From Candidatus Cryptobacteroides gallistercoris (GTDB lineage: Bacteria > Bacteroidota > Bacteroidia > Bacteroidales > UBA932), in assembly GCA_017694835.1 (NCBI GenBank), contig JADIMJ010000047.1, positions 1 through 64,000 of the forward strand: 64,000 nucleotides of DNA, in the 5' to 3' direction. The notes below the pieces were generated by a model. It did not search any database, had not been told where the DNA came from, and saw only the letters and a program-made list of their open reading frames with translations. The translations under genes were made by a program, and so were the position numbers. Each line of letters begins with the position of its first letter. Positions within the stretch are counted from its first letter, which is position 1. Below, one piece after another: positions 53,641 to 62,565 of this stretch.

Positions 53641-53894
53641 CAAATATACAAAAACTCATCGGAAAGCTGAACAGTTTGTCCGCAAGTCATGGTTTTTCTG
53701 CCGATTTGTGACAAATTTTGATAATTCCGATTTGTAATAAATCGTAACATTAAATTTATCTCATTGTTTTGTCTGGCGGCTGGTTGCTTACAATCAGTGC
53801 TTAAATCTGAAAAATTTCGAATAAATCAATATGGAATCCGGCCGTCCCCGATGAATGCAATTTGCATTAATTTTAAAAAATATATCTACTTTTG
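53641..53894. promoter_or_regulatory. Intergenic region with divergent promoters (upp; envelope operon)
   Basis: The stretch 53605-53987 has no gene. Minus strand: TATATTTG at 53641-53648 for upp. Plus strand: TTTG at 53861-53864 and TACTTTTG at 53887-53894 for the lipoprotein at 53988, leaving a leader of about 90 nt. The rest is AT-rich with no clear repeat. Confidence 0.6.
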
Positions 53895-53987
53895 CGTTTC
53901 AAATCCACTGAATTTCATGGATATAATACCACAGTAACTGACACCTGCCCAAACTTTACATATAATTTTTAACCAATAGTTACATTT

Positions 53988-56621
53988 ATGAAAAATTCAA
54001 ATTATCTCGCCCTTTTGGCCGGCCTTGTCTTGGTCGGGGGGTGTATCGCCGGGTGTGACAACAAGGAGGACGACCTCAACAAGGTCAACCCGCAGGGAGC
54101 GTCGGTCGAACTGACAGTCAATTCATCTGATGCCAGCGGCGCCACTGTCACGGTGAAGACGGCGCACATCACTGAAGTGGCGTGGACCGTAGCCGCCGAA
54201 GAACCTGAAAACCTGAGCGCTGCCATTCTTTTTAAAGACGGGACGGTGCAGTCCTGTGAAGACGGCGAAAACACGGTGTCTGTCAGCGGGCTTGAGCCTT
54301 TGACTCACTACACATTCTACCTTGCCGCCAAAACCGACACTGACGAATACTACAGCGACGGTGAAAGTGAGATTGTCACAGCGGAATTTACAACTGCCGA
54401 CTTCACGGAGGACGTCACGATTGTCGACCGGACATACGACGGTTTTTCCGTGCATGTGAAAGTCCCGGAGAGCGTGAAGGAAGCGGGCAATGTCCTCCGC
54501 TACTCATACGGAAGTCTCGTGATGTACAATTCCAACAAATCCGGCTGGATGGCGCAGGCTGACGCACAGATGCTTGAAGTCAACGGCCAGGTCTACATCG
54601 AAGACTCCCAGACCATTGTCTACAACGAGGAGAATTCCTATTATACTGATGATGAGGGCAATGTCATAGTGCTTTATGACCCGCTTGTGCCAGGGGAGCC
54701 GGGTGTGTTCTTCGTCGGTGAATTCGCCTGGGGAGAATCTCTGTACGGCTGGGGTGAAGGCTATTACTCCGCCCTGTTCGACTTTGACGGCTGGTACAAT
54801 GACATGGAAAATGAAGATGCCTACTGGACAGGACATTTCAAGAAAATCAATGTCCGCGCACGCGAGCCGGAAGTCCTTGATGCTACAGTCGATGTTGACT
54901 GCTCGGATGTCCAGGCGGTGACCGGAACCGTTAGATTTACTCCGGATCCTGAAGTATACCAGTACTGCGTATGCGTCATGGACCACGCTGCATACCTCTC
55001 CATGCTTGAACTTCTTGACAACAACGAGGAATATCTGCAGTGGTTCACCACATCATACTATGCGTCCACGATGCTCGGAATGCAGACATTCCAGGGCAAT
55101 GTTGAAATGGACCTCACCCAATACTACTACCTTGAGGAACAGTCCCACTATCATGTGCTCGTGACTGCAATGGGTGATGCGGAAGGCACGACACAGTCAT
55201 TCAGCCACATTGAGTTTGACACTACGGAGAAGTCCATGGCTGCTCCGGAGGTCACGGTCACTGCCATACCTAATCCGTCAGGAGAAGAAGACCCGTTTGA
55301 AGTCTGGTTCAACATAAAGAATACCGGAAGCGTGGAAGTGGCATCCGCAATGTATGCCGCCAACTATGAGAGGGAATGGGCTGGGGCCCTGCAGCAGGGC
55401 ATGACCTACGCCGACATCACGGCAAGCGGCAACAGCTTCACTTCTGCAGAAGTGGCCCAGATCAACACGGCTGAAGGATATGATGTGGCATTCTCCACTC
55501 TTGACGACATGACGACAGTCCTGGCAGTGCTTGCCTACAACATAGAGGAGACTCCTAATGACCTTAATGCACAAGACTGCCCTGCAATAGCTTCGGCGAC
55601 TTCAATCCCGCAGCCTGATGCCGAAAGAGTGGATTCTGAACTCTTCTCTGCCCTTGAGGGTGAATGGACGATGACGGCTGATGTTTACAAGAATGAATAC
55701 AGCTACGAGACATACACATGGGAGACGGTGCATATGGAAGACCAGACCACGAAAGTCACAATCTATGACGGAATCGAGGACTATCCGGAAACTCTTCCTG
55801 AGGATGTCTATGACATCTATCTCGCAGCGGGCCTGTCAAGGGAGGAGGCAACTGCATATTATGAGGAATTCAAGATGGAGGCTGAGGCATTCAATGCCAA
55901 GGTACGCGGGCAGAACCGTCTTCTCTGTCTCGGCTTCGGATATGATGACCCGGACAGCTATTATGGCCCGGTATACACTCCGACCACCCCTTACGAGCTC
56001 TTCTGCAATGCGGAATACAGCTCATACGATGTTGCTTCGCTGTTCTATGACTTCGGTCCGAAGTGGTATCTGCAGGTGGATGCGGACGGCAACGTCAGCG
56101 TTCCTGTCAATTCGGAAAGGATGTATCCGCTTCAGGCATGGACGGACAATAATATCTATTATCTCGCAGGTGTCGGGGAAGACGGATATGTGTCAGTCGG
56201 AGAAGGAGGGGAGAACTTGTACTTCCCTGCCAATGTCGCTTCCGACAACAACACGGTGACAGTCAGTCCTATGACGCTCACCACAACTTCAGGGGAAGGC
56301 CTGTTCTACCCTAATGGAATATACTTGAGCTACGGCTCGGCAGTGGTGGGCGGCTATACTGTTGACTCAGAGGTCACTCTTACCAGAGGCTGGACAGGTG
56401 TCTCCGCGCAGGCTGCTGCATCCTCATCAAAGGCAGAATCTCTGAAACTGCAGCCGGCCAACGGAATGTATACTGTATCCCCTGTGCCTCAGCACAAGTC
56501 AAGGACATCATTCCTCACTGCAAAGAGCTACAAGAAAGCCGAAGGCCTCAGAATTGTGACCGGAGAAGAGTTTGAGCAGAATCTCAGGACTTTTGCCCAG
56601 GAAAGAAATTCCCGCAGATAG
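53988..56621 (+). CDS. Large lipoprotein with an Fn3-like N-terminus, unknown function
   Basis: An 877-residue secreted lipoprotein (two possible lipobox cysteines, VGGC19 and IAGC23, followed by DNKEDD, a surface-export-like acidic start). Residues 35-135 look like a fibronectin type III/BACON-like sandwich (EVAWTVAAEEPENLSAAILF...LEPLTHYTFYLAAKTD). The rest is acidic and Tyr/Trp-rich, with several beta-sandwich segments and no enzyme motif I recognise. It is the first gene of an operon with a thioredoxin-like protein, a DUF6029 barrel and an Omp28-type lipoprotein, so it may be a cargo or receptor part of that system. Confidence 0.75.
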   Translation: MKNSNYLALLAGLVLVGGCIAGCDNKEDDLNKVNPQGASVELTVNSSDASGATVTVKTAHITEVAWTVAAEEPENLSAAILFKDGTVQSCEDGENTVSVSGLEPLTHYTFYLAAKTDTDEYYSDGESEIVTAEFTTADFTEDVTIVDRTYDGFSVHVKVPESVKEAGNVLRYSYGSLVMYNSNKSGWMAQADAQMLEVNGQVYIEDSQTIVYNEENSYYTDDEGNVIVLYDPLVPGEPGVFFVGEFAWGESLYGWGEGYYSALFDFDGWYNDMENEDAYWTGHFKKINVRAREPEVLDATVDVDCSDVQAVTGTVRFTPDPEVYQYCVCVMDHAAYLSMLELLDNNEEYLQWFTTSYYASTMLGMQTFQGNVEMDLTQYYYLEEQSHYHVLVTAMGDAEGTTQSFSHIEFDTTEKSMAAPEVTVTAIPNPSGEEDPFEVWFNIKNTGSVEVASAMYAANYEREWAGALQQGMTYADITASGNSFTSAEVAQINTAEGYDVAFSTLDDMTTVLAVLAYNIEETPNDLNAQDCPAIASATSIPQPDAERVDSELFSALEGEWTMTADVYKNEYSYETYTWETVHMEDQTTKVTIYDGIEDYPETLPEDVYDIYLAAGLSREEATAYYEEFKMEAEAFNAKVRGQNRLLCLGFGYDDPDSYYGPVYTPTTPYELFCNAEYSSYDVASLFYDFGPKWYLQVDADGNVSVPVNSERMYPLQAWTDNNIYYLAGVGEDGYVSVGEGGENLYFPANVASDNNTVTVSPMTLTTTSGEGLFYPNGIYLSYGSAVVGGYTVDSEVTLTRGWTGVSAQAAASSSKAESLKLQPANGMYTVSPVPQHKSRTSFLTAKSYKKAEGLRIVTGEEFEQNLRTFAQERNSRR

Positions 56622-56631
56622 CAGACGCATC

Positions 56632-57144
56632 ATGATGAGAAATTTTTGGAAAATGCTTATTGTGGCGGCGGCATTGGCAGTCTCTGCCGTGTCCTCCGCC
56701 CAGACTCTGCCGGATGTTACAGTCGAGGATTCCCGGGGGAAAGAGATTGCGGTAAGGTCCCTGCTGACGGGCAGACCTATGATCATCTCCTATTGGTCCA
56801 TCGCCTGCAAACCCTGCATTCAGGAACTCAATGCCATCAATGATGTGATTGACGAATGGAGGGAAGAGGCAGACTTTGATGTGGTAGCTGTTTCGGTGGA
56901 TGACATCAGGCTGGTGGCCGGTGCCAGGGCCAAGGCTTCCGCACTGGGATGGGACTTCACCTGTGTCTATGACCCGAACCAGGATCTCAAGAGAGCCATG
57001 AATGTGAATCTTACTCCGCAGAGTTTTGTCGTTGACGCAGACGGGAAAATTGTATTCTCCCATACAGGGTATACGCCCGGAAGTGAGGAGCTGTTGTTTG
57101 AAAAGATTCTGGAAATCACCGAAACAGCTGATGGCAATGATTAA
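56632..57144 (+). CDS. TlpA-like periplasmic thioredoxin
   Basis: 170 residues from ATG 56632 (MMRNFWKMLIVAAALAVSAVSSAQ signal peptide). The thioredoxin fold has the redox pair Cys59-Lys-Pro-Cys62 in YWSIACKPCIQEL and a cis-proline region NLTPQSFVVDADG. It is of the TlpA/ResA type, acting on periplasmic disulfides. The ORF-track start 56572 is inside the preceding gene. It overlaps the next start by 14 bases, so the two are translationally coupled. Confidence 0.88.
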   Translation: MMRNFWKMLIVAAALAVSAVSSAQTLPDVTVEDSRGKEIAVRSLLTGRPMIISYWSIACKPCIQELNAINDVIDEWREEADFDVVAVSVDDIRLVAGARAKASALGWDFTCVYDPNQDLKRAMNVNLTPQSFVVDADGKIVFSHTGYTPGSEELLFEKILEITETADGND

Positions 57145-58735
57145 GAGATTTCTTGCGGCAGCTGCGGCTGCCGCTGCACTTTCTGTCTCTGCCGCCGGGC
57201 AGGTCAGGACAGGGGACGAGGGGCAGCTCTCGGCGAGCTTTGAGACCAACACCATATACTATGTGGACGACAAGGGTCTTGCTGGCTCCACACCGGATGA
57301 CCGTTTCGGTTCCAACAACTATCTCAAGATAGACTACAACTATAAGAAATTGTCCGCAGGCATCCAGCTGGAAGGATATTTTCCGGCCCTGTACGGATAT
57401 GAGCTCGGACAGCAGGCTGACCCGAAGAAATTCTTCCTCGGTTCGAAATACATAAGCTGGGATGATGAGAATTTCTCCGTACTTGTCGGCAATGTCTACG
57501 AGCAGTTCGGCAACGGCCTCATATTCAGAAGCTATGAAGACAGGCAGCTGGGACTGAACAATTCACTTGAAGGAGTGAGGGCCAGTTACAGTTTCTCCCG
57601 ATTCGTGGCCGTCAAGGGCATGTACGGGCGTCCGAGGCTGTATACGGATTATGCGGGCTCCTGGGTGAGGGGTCTCGACCTGAGCGTGTCTGTCGCTGAC
57701 ATCTTCAACTGGGACAATATCCTCCTGTCGGTCGAAGGCAGTTATGTCAACCGCTACGAGGCCCTGGACAAGGATGTGACCATGGACTTCTATTCCCTCG
57801 GACTGGACACACCGCAGCTCAACATGTATTCCGGAAGGGTCAATTTCGGGTGGAAAGGATTGTCTGTCAAAGGAGAATATGCTGCAAAGAGCAAGGATTT
57901 GCCTATGCCGGGCTCGTCCCGCGCAGTCAGGGGGGCAGCAATTTTCGGCGAGGCAATCTATTCATGGAAGTCTTTCAGCGTGTCCGGGACTTTCCGCATG
58001 ATTGAGAATATGGGCACTATGCTCACTCTCTACGGGTCCGGCACCGGAAATTCCCTCAATTATCTGCCGTCACTGACAAGGCAGTATACCTATATGCTTG
58101 CCAATCTCAACCCCTATCAGGTCAATGTGGCGGGAGAGACGTCCGGTCAGGTAGATGTATATTATTCCCTGAGAAACAGGAATGACAGGCACAGATACTG
58201 GAATTTCCATGCCAACTACTCCACCGCCTACACCCTCAACGGGTCACAGTCGGCGACAGGGAAAGTCCAGCTGATGTGGAGCGATGCCAATGTGGACATA
58301 GAGAGGCAGTGGAACAGGAAACTCAAGACCATCCTGCTCTATTCCCGCCAGCAGTGGAGTCCTTCTCACGGGGCGCAGGCGGAAACCTATGTCTCGAATA
58401 TCTTCGTCGGCGACGTGACCTACAAATTCGACAGGAAGAAATCCCTCAGGGCCGAAGTCCAGTATCTTCTTTCGTCAGACTATGAGGGAGACTGGGTCGC
58501 CGGGCTCGTTGAGTTCAGCTTTGCCCCCATGTGGAGCATATTCGCAAGCGATATGTACAATCTTGAAGGGACAAGGAAGAATTATTACAACGCCGGCTTC
58601 AGCTTTACCAAAGGCCGGACAAGAATCCAGCTCAGCTACGGCCGCAACAGGGCGGGCTACATCTGCTCCGGCGGAGTATGCCGCTATTCTCCTGCCTATA
58701 CCGGACTGAATCTGGCAATGACCACATCATTCTGA
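57131..58735 (+). CDS. DUF6029 family outer membrane beta-barrel protein
   Basis: 534 residues from ATG 57131 (MAMIKRFLAAAAAAAALSVSAAGQ signal peptide; ATG 57137 also possible). The mature protein is a regular array of amphipathic strands with aromatic girdles (LKIDYNYKKLSAGIQLEGYFPALYGYE, FSVLVGNVYEQFGNGLIFRSYEDRQLG), as in DUF6029 barrels. The ORF-track start 57026 lies within the thioredoxin gene and is rejected. It follows that gene by overlap and precedes an Omp28-type lipoprotein. Transported substrate unknown. Confidence 0.8.
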   Translation: MAMIKRFLAAAAAAAALSVSAAGQVRTGDEGQLSASFETNTIYYVDDKGLAGSTPDDRFGSNNYLKIDYNYKKLSAGIQLEGYFPALYGYELGQQADPKKFFLGSKYISWDDENFSVLVGNVYEQFGNGLIFRSYEDRQLGLNNSLEGVRASYSFSRFVAVKGMYGRPRLYTDYAGSWVRGLDLSVSVADIFNWDNILLSVEGSYVNRYEALDKDVTMDFYSLGLDTPQLNMYSGRVNFGWKGLSVKGEYAAKSKDLPMPGSSRAVRGAAIFGEAIYSWKSFSVSGTFRMIENMGTMLTLYGSGTGNSLNYLPSLTRQYTYMLANLNPYQVNVAGETSGQVDVYYSLRNRNDRHRYWNFHANYSTAYTLNGSQSATGKVQLMWSDANVDIERQWNRKLKTILLYSRQQWSPSHGAQAETYVSNIFVGDVTYKFDRKKSLRAEVQYLLSSDYEGDWVAGLVEFSFAPMWSIFASDMYNLEGTRKNYYNAGFSFTKGRTRIQLSYGRNRAGYICSGGVCRYSPAYTGLNLAMTTSF

Positions 58736-58801
58736 TGCAGAAGAACTTCCCTGATAAGAAAATAAACAAATCAGACAGAAAAAATCAAAAGGATAAAAAA
58801 G

Positions 58802-59956
58802 ATGAAACTTACTGAATATCTTGTCCTGCTCTGTGCAGGCTTTGCGGCATTCACTGCCTGCAGCTTGACCGGTGAAGACCCGAACGGCCCGGTCGTGCCC
58901 GGCCCTGGCCCAGGCACTTCAGACGGGGACCTCGTGCTGAAAGTCTCTCCCCAGGTCATTCAGGCCAACGGTACCGACGAGGCCCTGATTACAGTGTATC
59001 AGGACGGAGTGGCTGTCACCGAGGGTGTACAGCTCTATGACGGCAACAATTCTCCGATAGACCTCCCGGACATGAAATTCACGACGACAGAGGCCGGGAC
59101 CTATTCTTTCTGGGCTTCACTCGGGACAAAGAACACGGATGTAGTCAAAGTCACTGCAATCGATTTCCCCGTTCCGGACCTTCCTGAAGACCCGGAACCT
59201 GACAATGCCTCTTTCTCCAGAAAGGTGCTGCTGACCCAGTTTACCGGCACAGGTTGCGGATTTTGCCCGGGAATGATTACAACCCTCAGGAACATAATGT
59301 CGGATGAGGCCTGTTCATCCAAATTCCTTCTCGCAGCTGCGCATACCTACAATGGTAATGACCCTGCCTATCTTAACCCTGAATATCAGTTGGACCAGGC
59401 CATGGGGGTCAGCAACTACCCATATATAGTCGCAGACATGTATCTCGGCTTCAACAATTACAATTCGCCGGCGGCCTTGGAGATGGTGATAGACCAGGCC
59501 TACAGCTATGCTGAAGCCAAGGCCGGAATTGCCGTTTCAAGCTCCCTTGATGGAAATACCCTCGTGGTGCGGGCTCAGGTCAAGGCTGCGGAGACTTCTG
59601 AATACCGCATCGGGGCATGGCTCTTGGAAGACGGGATCAAGGGTGATCAGGCCAACAATCGGCCGAATACTTGGACAGGAGACTTCAATACTCACGACAA
59701 TTGCATACGGATTGCCGACAGCAAGGTGAATAACATTGACTTCACAGGCTATACCCTCGGCACAATTGCCGCCGGCCAGACGGCCGAACATGCATTTGTC
59801 ATGACTCTGGATGAGGAATGGGTGAAGGAGAACTGCCATCTCATACTGTTTGTCACCGTTCCTGACCGGGAGCGTAATGCCTATGTTGTGAACAACGCAG
59901 TCGCATGCTCCATCTCCGGAGACGCTCCGTATCAATACGAAAAGGCATTTGATTAG
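58802..59956 (+). CDS. Omp28-related outer membrane lipoprotein with thioredoxin-like motif
   Basis: 384 residues. Lipoprotein signal with lipobox FTAC (Cys20) and a proline/glycine-rich linker (GPVVPGPGPGTSDGD), a beta-sandwich (about 42-120), then the Omp28 domain, whose redox pair is Cys152-Gly-Phe-Cys155 in LTQFTGTGCGFCPG. The C-terminal half is another sandwich (EYRIGAWLLEDGI...). The second exported CxxC protein of this operon. Followed by a strong terminator. Confidence 0.82.
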   Translation: MKLTEYLVLLCAGFAAFTACSLTGEDPNGPVVPGPGPGTSDGDLVLKVSPQVIQANGTDEALITVYQDGVAVTEGVQLYDGNNSPIDLPDMKFTTTEAGTYSFWASLGTKNTDVVKVTAIDFPVPDLPEDPEPDNASFSRKVLLTQFTGTGCGFCPGMITTLRNIMSDEACSSKFLLAAAHTYNGNDPAYLNPEYQLDQAMGVSNYPYIVADMYLGFNNYNSPAALEMVIDQAYSYAEAKAGIAVSSSLDGNTLVVRAQVKAAETSEYRIGAWLLEDGIKGDQANNRPNTWTGDFNTHDNCIRIADSKVNNIDFTGYTLGTIAAGQTAEHAFVMTLDEEWVKENCHLILFVTVPDRERNAYVVNNAVACSISGDAPYQYEKAFD

Positions 59957-59985
59957 CAGATACAGACATTTGTCATACAGGTTTA

Positions 59986-60031
59986 GGGGCGACTCATAAT
60001 GGTGCTTACGGCCGTTTTGAGTCGCCCCCTT
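59986..60031. terminator. Bidirectional terminator between the envelope operon and radC
   Basis: GGGGCGACTCA pairs perfectly with TGAGTCGCCCC around a 21-nt loop. It ends at the stop codon of the convergent radC gene. Confidence 0.8.
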
Positions 60032-60716
60032 ATACAATAGTCATGCTTTCGTCCGAGAAGCTGTAGAAACGGTCGTCGCACAGAATAATGTGGTCGACCA
60101 GCGATATCCCGAAAGTCGACAGGGCCCTCTTCAGCTGTCCTGTGGTATTGATGTCCGTAGTGCCGGGCATCGGATTCCCCGAGGGGTGGTTATGCGTAAG
60201 GATGACTCCGCTTGCCAGCTTGTCGAGTGCATTCCTGACAATCATTTTGATGTCCACGATTGTCGCATCAAGCCCTCCCTTGCTCATCCTCTCCCTGCCG
60301 ATGACATAATTGGCACGGTTGAGGTACAGCACCCAGCATTCCTCATGCGGCAGTCCCCTGATTTCCTTCAGCATCATCCGGTATATCATTTCGGGACTTG
60401 TGATGGATGTCTTCTCCGTGTTCTCAACCTCGCAGCAGAATCTTTTTCCCAGCTCCAGTGCGGCGGCTATGGTGATGGCCTTGCTCTGTCCTATCCCGCC
60501 GATGCTCCGCATCCTGTCCGTCGACATCTGCGCAAGGGCGGACAGCCTGCCCCCTGACAACTTGAGGAGCATCTGCGCCGTCTCCACGGCATTATGGCCC
60601 CCGCTTCCCGTCCTCAGCAATATCGCCAGCAGCTCCGCATTGCTCAGGGCCTCCGCCCCTTTTGCCGCCATCTTTTCCCTCGGCCTGTCTTCCGGGCATA
60701 ATTCAAGCATCTTCAT
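60030..60716 (-). CDS. radC: RadC-family JAB domain protein
   Basis: 228 residues: an N-terminal helix-hairpin-helix part (DRPREKMAAKGAEALSNAELLAILLRTGSGGHNAVETAQ...IGGIGQSKAITI) and a JAB/MPN metalloprotease-like domain with EECWVLYLN and THNHPSGNPMPGTTDI (HxH...D zinc site at 175-177 and about 188). Despite its name the family is not established as a DNA-repair enzyme. Its leader contains three 19-bp repeats and a TAAATTTG box at 60786-60793. Confidence 0.93.
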   Translation of the reverse strand: MKMLELCPEDRPREKMAAKGAEALSNAELLAILLRTGSGGHNAVETAQMLLKLSGGRLSALAQMSTDRMRSIGGIGQSKAITIAAALELGKRFCCEVENTEKTSITSPEMIYRMMLKEIRGLPHEECWVLYLNRANYVIGRERMSKGGLDATIVDIKMIVRNALDKLASGVILTHNHPSGNPMPGTTDINTTGQLKRALSTFGISLVDHIILCDDRFYSFSDESMTIV

Positions 60717-60733
60717 ATCAACAGCACATTATT

Positions 60734-60788
60734 ATTATTGTCTCCGACAAATATTATTGTTTTCGGCAATTATCATTGTTTTCGGCAA
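60734..60788. repeat. Three 19-bp tandem repeats in the radC leader
   Basis: ATTATTGTCTCCGACAA (60734), ATTATTGTTTTCGGCAA (60753) and ATCATTGTTTTCGGCAA (60772) form an array with an exact 19-base period, ending next to the radC promoter box. Confidence 0.65.
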
Positions 60789-60888
60789 ATTTATTCTGAA
60801 AACAGGCCTCGTATCCCTCCGTGCATGGCAATTTTCTGTTTTTGAATGAAAGTTTTTCTGAATTTTGAAGTTTTATGGATTTGGATTG

Positions 60889-60931
60889 AAATCGCGCCCG
60901 GTGGGAGGTATAAATGGCCTCCACCGGGCGC
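60889..60931. repeat. Hairpin repeat, copy 3 (3' of luxR)
   Basis: GCGCCCGGTGGGAGG pairs with CCTCCACCGGGCGC with one bulged G, loop TATAAATGG. The 43-base block is identical to copy 4 at 62566 and in the same orientation. It follows the luxR stop by five bases and may end that transcript, though no T-run follows. Confidence 0.75.
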
Positions 60932-60936
60932 ACCTG

Positions 60937-61752
60937 TCATATTATCTTCAGTTCCTTTGCAATCCTGCAGGCCTCGATGGAATTCTTTACCTGCAGCTTG
61001 GCCAGGATTTCCTGCCTGTGCCGGCTGACAGTATTCTTGCTGATGCACAGAGCTTCGGCGATGCTTTTGCTCGTGAGCCCTCTGTCAATGAGGTTCAGGA
61101 CCTGCTTCTCTCTTGCTGACAATATTTTTGAAGCATTCTGTTGCGTCAGGTCTCTGGTCTGGCCGTTGACGGAATTGATTATCATGCATTTCGACGGGAA
61201 GTCAAATATCAGCGGACTATAAAGGCACAGGGCAAGCCAAAGTTTGTCTTCATGTTGGCCATGCATCCTTGTATCGGCGCGGTCCGCAAAATCTGGATTG
61301 GCGTCAGCGGCTGCCGGCGCTGAAATATAGAACATCCGGTGAAATGCTTCTATGTAGTCGCCGGACGGGGCTTTCATCCTCAGTTTGCTCGCGAGACAGT
61401 AGTCATTGCGGTTTTTCTTGGGCTGGCGTCTGATGAAATGAAAAAAGCAAAGTTCCTGCAGGTGTTTTTCGGCCAGGTCGTCCGGATGAATGAGACTGAA
61501 GATTTCCTCTTCCCAGATTGACGGCACCAGGATGTTGCCTCCGCCGCTTCCGCATGCGAGCATTCTTGAAAATCCACCGTAATATATATGGCTTGTCCTT
61601 GTCCTCAGGTCGCTCAGCACGGCAATGGCGTTTTCCATCACGGCGTAGCTGCATGCAAGGTCCTTATATTTGACGAGCATTTCCTGATACGGTTGTCCGT
61701 CGTCAAAGGCCTGGGCGGCGAATTCCTTGTCAAGTATGTCTCTTGAGTCCAT
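60937..61752 (-). CDS. LuxR-family transcriptional regulator with PAS-like N-terminus
   Basis: 271 residues. The C-terminal 60 residues are a LuxR/GerE helix-turn-helix (LSAREKQVLNLIDRGLTSKSIAEALCISKNTVSRHRQEILAKLQVKN). The N-terminal 200 residues have a PAS-like sensor feel (ILVPSIWEEEIFSLIHPDDLAEKHLQELCFFHFIRRQPKKNRNDYCLASKLRMK), as in a common Bacteroidota regulator group with an N-terminal PAS-like domain. There is no receiver domain, so it responds to a small molecule or partner rather than a kinase. It is divergent from the DUF1349 gene, which is its likely target. Confidence 0.85.
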   Translation of the reverse strand: MDSRDILDKEFAAQAFDDGQPYQEMLVKYKDLACSYAVMENAIAVLSDLRTRTSHIYYGGFSRMLACGSGGGNILVPSIWEEEIFSLIHPDDLAEKHLQELCFFHFIRRQPKKNRNDYCLASKLRMKAPSGDYIEAFHRMFYISAPAAADANPDFADRADTRMHGQHEDKLWLALCLYSPLIFDFPSKCMIINSVNGQTRDLTQQNASKILSAREKQVLNLIDRGLTSKSIAEALCISKNTVSRHRQEILAKLQVKNSIEACRIAKELKII

Positions 61753-61799
61753 CGCTGAAAATGGTTATTTATAATCATTGTGCGGTTAATGACAACATT

Positions 61800-61817
61800 T
61801 TACCTTTGCAAAGGTAA
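61800..61817. promoter_or_regulatory. 18-bp palindrome carrying a promoter box on each strand
   Basis: TTACCTTTGCAAAGGTAA is a perfect palindrome. Each half is an exact TANNTTTG box, so the plus strand (to DUF1349) and minus strand (to luxR) have -7 elements back to back. ATTG 20 bases upstream supports the plus-strand promoter. Polymerase could occupy only one direction at a time, and a symmetric regulator could bind here. Confidence 0.6.
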
Positions 61818-61825
61818 CCAAAAAT

Positions 61826-61910
61826 TATGGTTATATGAGAAGTGTAGTTATATATGGGTATGAAAACTATGGTTATATGGGTATGGAAATTTAGTTGTAT
61901 GAGTATGAAA
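61826..61910. repeat. Four degenerate ~20-bp repeats at the DUF1349 start
   Basis: Related units begin near 61826, 61846, 61869 and 61893, sharing RGTTRTATRTGRGTATGRAAA. The last unit supplies the ATG of the gene, so several upstream ATGs in similar contexts occur. Confidence 0.5.
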
Positions 61911-62558
61911 AAGTTATTGTCAAGTGTATTGCTGGCATCTGTGTCGTTTGCCGGCATGGCGCAGTCATTGGACAGAATGCAGTGGTTCAACGAGCCGGAG
62001 CAATGGGAAATCAACGGAAACACTCTGATGATGGATGTTACTCCGCAGACGGATTACTGGAGGATATCCCATTATGGATTTACCGTGGACGACGCTCCGT
62101 TCCTGTATACCTTGCGCGGCGGCGAATTTGAGGTTAAAGTCAGGATATCAGGCGATTACAGGACAAGGTTTGACCAGTCGGGCCTCATGCTGCGCATTGA
62201 CCATGAGAATTACATCAAGGCCGGGATTGAGTTCGTGGACGGGAAATACAATCTCAGCACCGTGGTGACGCATCATACAAGTGACTGGAGCATCATTCCT
62301 CTGGACGAGCCTGTGGAATATGTCTGGATAAAGGCCGTGCGCAGGCTGGATGCTGTAGAGATTTTCTATTCTTTTGATGACAAGGAATATACGATGATGC
62401 GCAATGCCTGGCTTCAGGACAACTGTCCTGTGATGGTCGGAATGATGGCGGCCTGCCCTGACGGCTCCGGCTTTACGGCCATGTTTGAGGATTTCTCAAT
62501 CAGGCATTTGCCGGACCTGCGCCGCCTGCAGTGGCTGGAGAAGAATGGCGGGAACTGA
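61905..62558 (+). CDS. Exported DUF1349 (concanavalin A-like) protein
   Basis: 217 residues from ATG 61905 (MKKLLSSVLLASVSFAGMAQS signal peptide); ATG 61899 is possible. The mature part is a single beta-sandwich of the DUF1349 family: WFNEPEQWEINGNTLMMDVTPQTDYWRISHYGFTVDDAPFLYTLRGGEFEVKVRISGDYRTRFDQSGLMLRIDHENYIKAGIEFVDGKYNLSTVVT. Homologues are often linked to carbohydrate metabolism, but no catalytic role is established. Divergent from luxR. Confidence 0.85.
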   Translation: MKKLLSSVLLASVSFAGMAQSLDRMQWFNEPEQWEINGNTLMMDVTPQTDYWRISHYGFTVDDAPFLYTLRGGEFEVKVRISGDYRTRFDQSGLMLRIDHENYIKAGIEFVDGKYNLSTVVTHHTSDWSIIPLDEPVEYVWIKAVRRLDAVEIFYSFDDKEYTMMRNAWLQDNCPVMVGMMAACPDGSGFTAMFEDFSIRHLPDLRRLQWLEKNGGN

Positions 62559-62565
62559 CGGCTGA

